NCBI GenBank assembly: GCA_028275165.1
Contig: JAQCNF010000044.1
Location: 27,856 to 91,855 of the forward strand
Direction: 5' to 3'
Source: Haloquadratum sp.
GTDB taxonomy: Archaea > Halobacteriota > Halobacteria > Halobacteriales > Haloferacaceae
DNA: 64,000 nucleotides
The notes below the pieces were generated by a model. The model worked only from the letters and a program-made list of their open reading frames with translations. It did no database searches and had not been told where the DNA came from. Below are positions 60,060 through 64,000 of the stretch, piece after piece (the first letter of the stretch is position 1; every line of letters begins with the position of its first letter). The translations under genes were made by a program, and so were the position numbers.

Positions 60060-61474
60060 ATGCTGAAGACAACTCGCACATATCGAGCGAAAATCGTCAA
60101 TCACCAACAGGTGAGCAACGACTTCGATGACTGCGGGTTCTCCGCGTTCAAACCGTGGAACGTTGTCCGATCGACGACGGGGAAGTTCCCGACGACAGCG
60201 AACTCAAAGAACATGAACGATACCGATACAGATACAGATACAGATACAGATACAGATACAGATACAGATACAGATACAGATACAGATACAGCGACCTCCA
60301 TTCTTACTCAAGTTCGTTCGAAAGACGAGGTCTTCGTTTTTCGTGATGCGAGCGTCACTCAGTGAGCACAGCGAGTTCTCAAGGAGTGAGTCGTTCACCA
60401 GTTGGGACAACCCACGCTAACGTGGAGACGGGGACAACAACCCACCCGGCTACCGCAAACACAGCGACGAACACCCGCGCTCGACTGTAACGTGGAAGTA
60501 GAAAGGCACCAAGCACGATCCAAACACAATAAACTCCGTCTGAGCAAGGGCTTCAACCTAAAGAGCAACGCTCAGACTTCATCCTCACAGAGTACGAAAC
60601 ATGGCCGGACGTGAACGTGAAGAACATCCAACAGGTGCGAGTCGTCTGGGACGGCGACCGCTGGGAGCTTCACCTCGTTTGCAAGGTCGCAATCCCAGTA
60701 GAGGATGCTCCCAGCGACAACACGATGGGCATCGATTTCGGCATCAACAACTACCTCGCCATCGCCTACGACGATGGGGACGCCGAGCTGTATCCGAAGA
60801 ACGTGCTGAAACAAGACAAACACTACTTCACCCGCGAGGAGTACGACCCGTCACACCGCGCGCTCCGCTCCCGTCAGAAACTCTCGCGTCAGAAAGACAC
60901 TTACTGCACTCGATTGCCAAACACATCGTTGAACAGTACATCGCCCACGAGCTTGGTCGCATTGCCATCGGTGACTTGAGCTAGACTCGAGAGGACGGGA
61001 ACGGTAAGTCTCGGAACTGGAGCAAGCATGGGAGCAAAAAACTCCACGGATGGGAGTTTGACCGCTTTGTTTACTCGAATACAAAGCCGAAGAACGGTAT
61101 CCTCGTTGACCGCACGAGCGAGATACATCGAAGAGGTATTGATGCTGTGGACGGGAGCGAGACGACAATTGCGTCGATCATGGCTTGTATGTTTGCGAGC
61201 CGTGTGGTGCGACGATGAACGCGGACGTGCGCGGTGAACGTCTGGCGAAAGATAACTCAGAGTCCTCCGACGGAGGGTATGAGTCACGGTCGTTCGGCAC
61301 GGCCAGTCGTCCATCTATTCAACCAAACCTCTGGGTTGTTTCGCACCGAGCGAATAGGTGGGTTGCGGACCGTCATATCCCAACGATCAACAATCCTCGC
61401 CTGCCGACGGGGAGGGTGTCAAAGAAATTCGAGAAGAAAACCGACGAGCTTCGTCATTGGAGACTCACATGTAA
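60060..61474 (+). pseudogene. tnpB pseudogene with several frameshifts
   Basis: The whole length of an IS1341-type TnpB can be followed across frames. The start is MLKTTRTYRAKIVNHQQ, then IPDDSELKEHERY-like sequence, VNVKNIQQVRVVWDGDRWEL and TMGIDFGINNYLAIAYDDG (RuvC-I). AIGDLS, KLHGWEFDRF, ILVDRTSE, YVCEPCGATMNADV (zinc ribbon and RuvC-III) and a C-terminal tail ending near 61474 follow. At least four frameshifts and one internal stop make it inactive. A (GATACA)n tract interrupts the N-terminal part. Its tail runs up to the helicase gene. Confidence 0.9.
60219..60290. repeat. GATACA hexanucleotide tandem repeat
   Basis: One GATACC unit and eleven perfect GATACA units (60225-60290). It lies inside the tnpB pseudogene, where the parent protein reads HERY-SDLHS; in that frame the repeat adds Arg-Tyr pairs and the flanks HERY and YSDLHS are still recognisable. 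It keeps every frame open for its length (Asp-Thr, Arg-Tyr or Ile-Gln pairs), which creates misleading open frames. Confidence 0.95.
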
Positions 61475-61542
61475 ACAGCGGAATTCCTTGCGAAGAAAAC
61501 GTGCAACGAATCACTCAAATATCAGCTTCGTCTACACATGAT

Positions 61543-63603
61543 GTGTCCACGCAGGTCGGCCAAGTTGATACGTTATTCCTCCATCAGGTCGATGATGAAT
61601 ATCTTGTCGTCGTCCAGCGGAAAGGCAATCGCGTCTTTCGCGGGCGCCTCATTCTCAAAGAGACTGGTGCTGGACCTCGACCAGGGAAGTTTCGCCGTGT
61701 TCAGGACGCAAATGCTGAACCACGAGACCCCGATGAGTTCGTCGAACTCGCTCGAGCAGCGACCCGGATTCGTATCTCTGAACAGACCACTCCGCCTAAG
61801 CGCTCAGCAATCACAGCGATGCTCAATGGCTATCAACTTGAGGCGAAGGTCGTGCGAACATGCCGATATTGCGCCTCAAACGGAGCATATTCGCCTATTA
61901 CATCCGAGACAGCGATTAAAACTGACTCAGAGTATATTTGTGAAGACTGTGCACGACGTGAACTGGAGCGAGAACTCGATTATGCTGCCTCAGGACAACT
62001 AACGGGGCCTGCACAAGATCGACTTGAGGAGTTATTATCTGAAACACAAGATCTTGATCGAATTACAACTCTCCTCTCTGGCGGACTTGATCCAGAGCTC
62101 ACACGGTTTGACACAGTCAGTGCGACCACAGACGAAGTCGATGCAGTGAAAACAGACGAATTAAGCCTTCACCCCGCACTCCAGACCCGGATTAAGGACC
62201 GGTTTTCATCGCTATTACCGGTGCAATCATTAGCAGTCAATAATGGCCTGTTTGATGGTGATGATCAACTCGTCGTGAGTGCCACCGCAACTGGCAAAAC
62301 ACTTATTGGGGAACTAGCGGGGATGAACCGAAGTCTGAACGGGAAAGGCAAGCTACTATTTTTAGTGCCGCTTGTGGCACTCGCAAATCAAAAACACGAA
62401 GACTTCACTGAGAGATATGGTGAGTTAGTCGATGTAACCATTCGGGTTGGTGCCTCACGAATCAATGATAGTAATGCAGGATTCGACCCATCAGCCGATG
62501 TTGTCGTCGGGACATACGAGGGGATTGACCATGCACTTCGGACGGGCAAAGATCTCGGTGACATCGCGACAGTCGTAATCGATGAGATACATACACTCAA
62601 AGAAGGCGAACGGGGACATCGGCTTGACGGGCTCATAAGTCGACTTAAATACTACTGTGAGTCGCGACAGGTTGAACAGACAGCGTATACTGGAGCACAG
62701 TGGATCTATCTTTCAGCGACAGTTGGTAATCCAGAGACCCTCGCTGAGCGTCTACATGCAAAGCTTATCGAGTTTGAGGAACGACCAATTCCGATTGAGC
62801 GACATGTCACGTTCGCAGATAATCGTGAGAAGCCGGAGATTATCGATAAGTTAGTTCAGCGGGCATTCGATACGACGTCGTCGAAGGGATATCGTGGGCA
62901 AACAATCGTTTTCACGAATTCGCGTCGGCGATGTCATGACATCGCGCGGAAAATGCAGTATGATGCAGCGCCATACCATGCAGGATTAGATTATAGCCAA
63001 AGGAAGCGGGTTGAGCGTCAGTTTGGTGAGCAAGAGATTGCTGCGGTCATCACGACTGCTGCACTGGCTGCAGGTGTCGACTTTCCGGCGTCACAGGTGA
63101 TCTTCGATTCACTTGCGATGGGCATCGAGTGGCTCTCGGTACAAGAATTCGAACAGATGCTCGGTCGTGCTGGTCGACCCGATTATCACGACGAGGGGAC
63201 GGTATATGTCCTGGTCGAGCCTGATGGGGTGTATCACAATTCGATGGAGCGAACTGAGGATGAACTGGCATTCACCCTGCTGAAAGGAGAGATGGAACCA
63301 GTAATGACGCGCTATGATCAATCAGCAGCTGTCTCTGAGACGCTTGCAAATATCGTGGTGGCTGGAAAACACGCAAAGCGATTGAACGACCGCATGATTG
63401 GAGAGGTACCAACAAAACATGCTGTTGCTAAACTACTCGAATGGGAATTTATCGACGGATTCGAGCCAACGCCACTTGGTCAAGGTATCTGTCGGCACTT
63501 TCTCTCCCCCCGCGAGGCGTTTATGCTCTTAGAGATGATACGAAGCGGTCGCTCAGCATCTGGAATCGTGGCTGAGATGCAGCTTGAAGATGAGTTTGAG
63601 TAG
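61543..63603 (+). CDS. Ski2-like DEAD/DEAH helicase (DUF5814 type)
   Basis: A superfamily 2 helicase, 686 residues from the GTG at 61543. The N-terminal domain includes a zinc site (CRYC at ~106, CEDC later). Walker A is ATATGKT (about 247-253), the DExH box is DEIH (347-350), and QMLGRAGRPDYHD is motif VI. The frame is open back to 61234, but that part is the tail of the tnpB pseudogene. VSTQVGQVDTLFLHQV is the family-like start; a GTG at 61501 is the alternative. It probably unwinds RNA or DNA in a haloarchaea-specific process. Confidence 0.88.
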   Translation: MSTQVGQVDTLFLHQVDDEYLVVVQRKGNRVFRGRLILKETGAGPRPGKFRRVQDANAEPRDPDEFVELARAATRIRISEQTTPPKRSAITAMLNGYQLEAKVVRTCRYCASNGAYSPITSETAIKTDSEYICEDCARRELERELDYAASGQLTGPAQDRLEELLSETQDLDRITTLLSGGLDPELTRFDTVSATTDEVDAVKTDELSLHPALQTRIKDRFSSLLPVQSLAVNNGLFDGDDQLVVSATATGKTLIGELAGMNRSLNGKGKLLFLVPLVALANQKHEDFTERYGELVDVTIRVGASRINDSNAGFDPSADVVVGTYEGIDHALRTGKDLGDIATVVIDEIHTLKEGERGHRLDGLISRLKYYCESRQVEQTAYTGAQWIYLSATVGNPETLAERLHAKLIEFEERPIPIERHVTFADNREKPEIIDKLVQRAFDTTSSKGYRGQTIVFTNSRRRCHDIARKMQYDAAPYHAGLDYSQRKRVERQFGEQEIAAVITTAALAAGVDFPASQVIFDSLAMGIEWLSVQEFEQMLGRAGRPDYHDEGTVYVLVEPDGVYHNSMERTEDELAFTLLKGEMEPVMTRYDQSAAVSETLANIVVAGKHAKRLNDRMIGEVPTKHAVAKLLEWEFIDGFEPTPLGQGICRHFLSPREAFMLLEMIRSGRSASGIVAEMQLEDEFE

Positions 63604-63652
63604 CATCAAAGAACGAAATATTTACCATAATGGTTGTATTATCTCTTGTAGA

Positions 63653-63725
63653 GGGACCGTGGGTTAGCTTGGTATACTTCGGGCCTTGGGTGCCCGTGAC
63701 CCCGGTTCAAATCCGGGCGGTCCCA
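63653..63725 (+). tRNA. tRNA-Pro (TGG)
   Basis: A 73-nt tRNA with acceptor GGGACCG/CGGTCCC and discriminator A. The anticodon stem is CGGGC/GCCCG with loop CTTGGGT, giving anticodon TGG (Pro). The T arm is CCCGGTTCAAATCCGGG. AATATTTAC lies about 30 nt upstream as a TATA-like box. It follows the helicase by 49 nt. Confidence 0.94.
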
Positions 63726-64000
63726 GTTTTTCTTATTAACGATCCGCTCGCAGCGCCGCCAAGATAGGAAGTTCTGAGTGTTCACCAGATACCACTGACA
63801 GAGATGAGTTCGAGAACCCCAATATGGACAACATTCGACATGCCAGATGAAATAAGACATCTTACCGCTCACGGCGTTAGAGATCACCACAGTCGGCCAA
63901 CGGATTGGACAGCGTCCAGATTCCGGATAGCTGTGCTGGAACTCGCAATGCAGTCAGGCTCTCTGGATAACAAATCTGCATTCTCTTAGCTTAGCTGGCG
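63726..64000. other. window end, no gene seen
   Basis: About 275 nt after tRNA-Pro. A plus-strand frame (63804-63989) has no recognisable family. A partial gene entering from beyond the window cannot be excluded. Confidence 0.35.

Noticed and set aside
60219..60290. Possible CRISPR-like or coding Asp-Thr / Val-Ser repeat protein
   Set aside because: The units are six bases with no spacers, and the open frames on both strands are a trivial result of a repeat length divisible by three.

Overview
The window comes from a halophilic archaeon of the class Halobacteria. The proteins are acidic (rich in Asp and Glu). Information-processing genes are of archaeal type: split RNA polymerase subunits, aRF1, A-type ATP synthase, TiaS, CarS and RPA. 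Many start codons lie directly on the expected transcription start, about 25-30 nt below a TATA-like box, so leaderless transcripts seem common. Base composition is clearly more A+T-rich than in most haloarchaea and there is much decayed mobile DNA. With the RpoA'' mini-intein this points to Haloquadratum or a close relative; that is an inference from composition and content, not a database match.

Region 1 (0.1-12.5 kb) is the transcription/translation operon on the minus strand: rpoH, rpoB2, rpoB1, rpoA1, rpoA2 (with a 199-residue intein), nusA, rps12, rps7. A degenerate insert of about 1.3 kb separates nusA from rps12. Two identical tRNA-Asp genes follow upstream of rpoH on the plus strand. 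Region 2 (13.2-28 kb) holds housekeeping genes in small units: a HerA-like ATPase, tiaS, a conserved helix-turn-helix regulator, glutaredoxin, a purine permease, pyrE, carS, ilvE, ribB-ribK, argS and prf1. Region 3 (28.6-38.3 kb) is the complete A-type ATP synthase operon, atpH-I-K-E-C-F-A-B-D, followed by a small zinc-ribbon gene; a decayed insert sits between atpB and atpD. Region 4 (38.4-52.3 kb) has a methyltransferase, a pilin-like protein, a TnpB-only insertion element with recognisable end hairpins, a divergent pair of secreted/membrane proteins beside idsA, a DUF373 protein, a radical SAM protein, a TRAM protein, a sugar nucleotidyltransferase and an RPA operon. Region 5 (52.8-64 kb) has tRNA-His with a duplicated 3' half, a carboxymuconolactone decarboxylase-like protein, a BCCT transporter, a K+ channel, a site-2 protease with CBS domains, a tnpB pseudogene carrying a hexanucleotide expansion, a Ski2-like helicase and tRNA-Pro.

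Most CDS are core genes. The unusual content lies in the long gaps: at least four independent tnpB relics besides one intact copy, small dispersed repeats with palindromic cores, two short tandem repeats, and a tRNA-derived direct repeat. No CRISPR array, rRNA, integrase or complete new defence system was seen.
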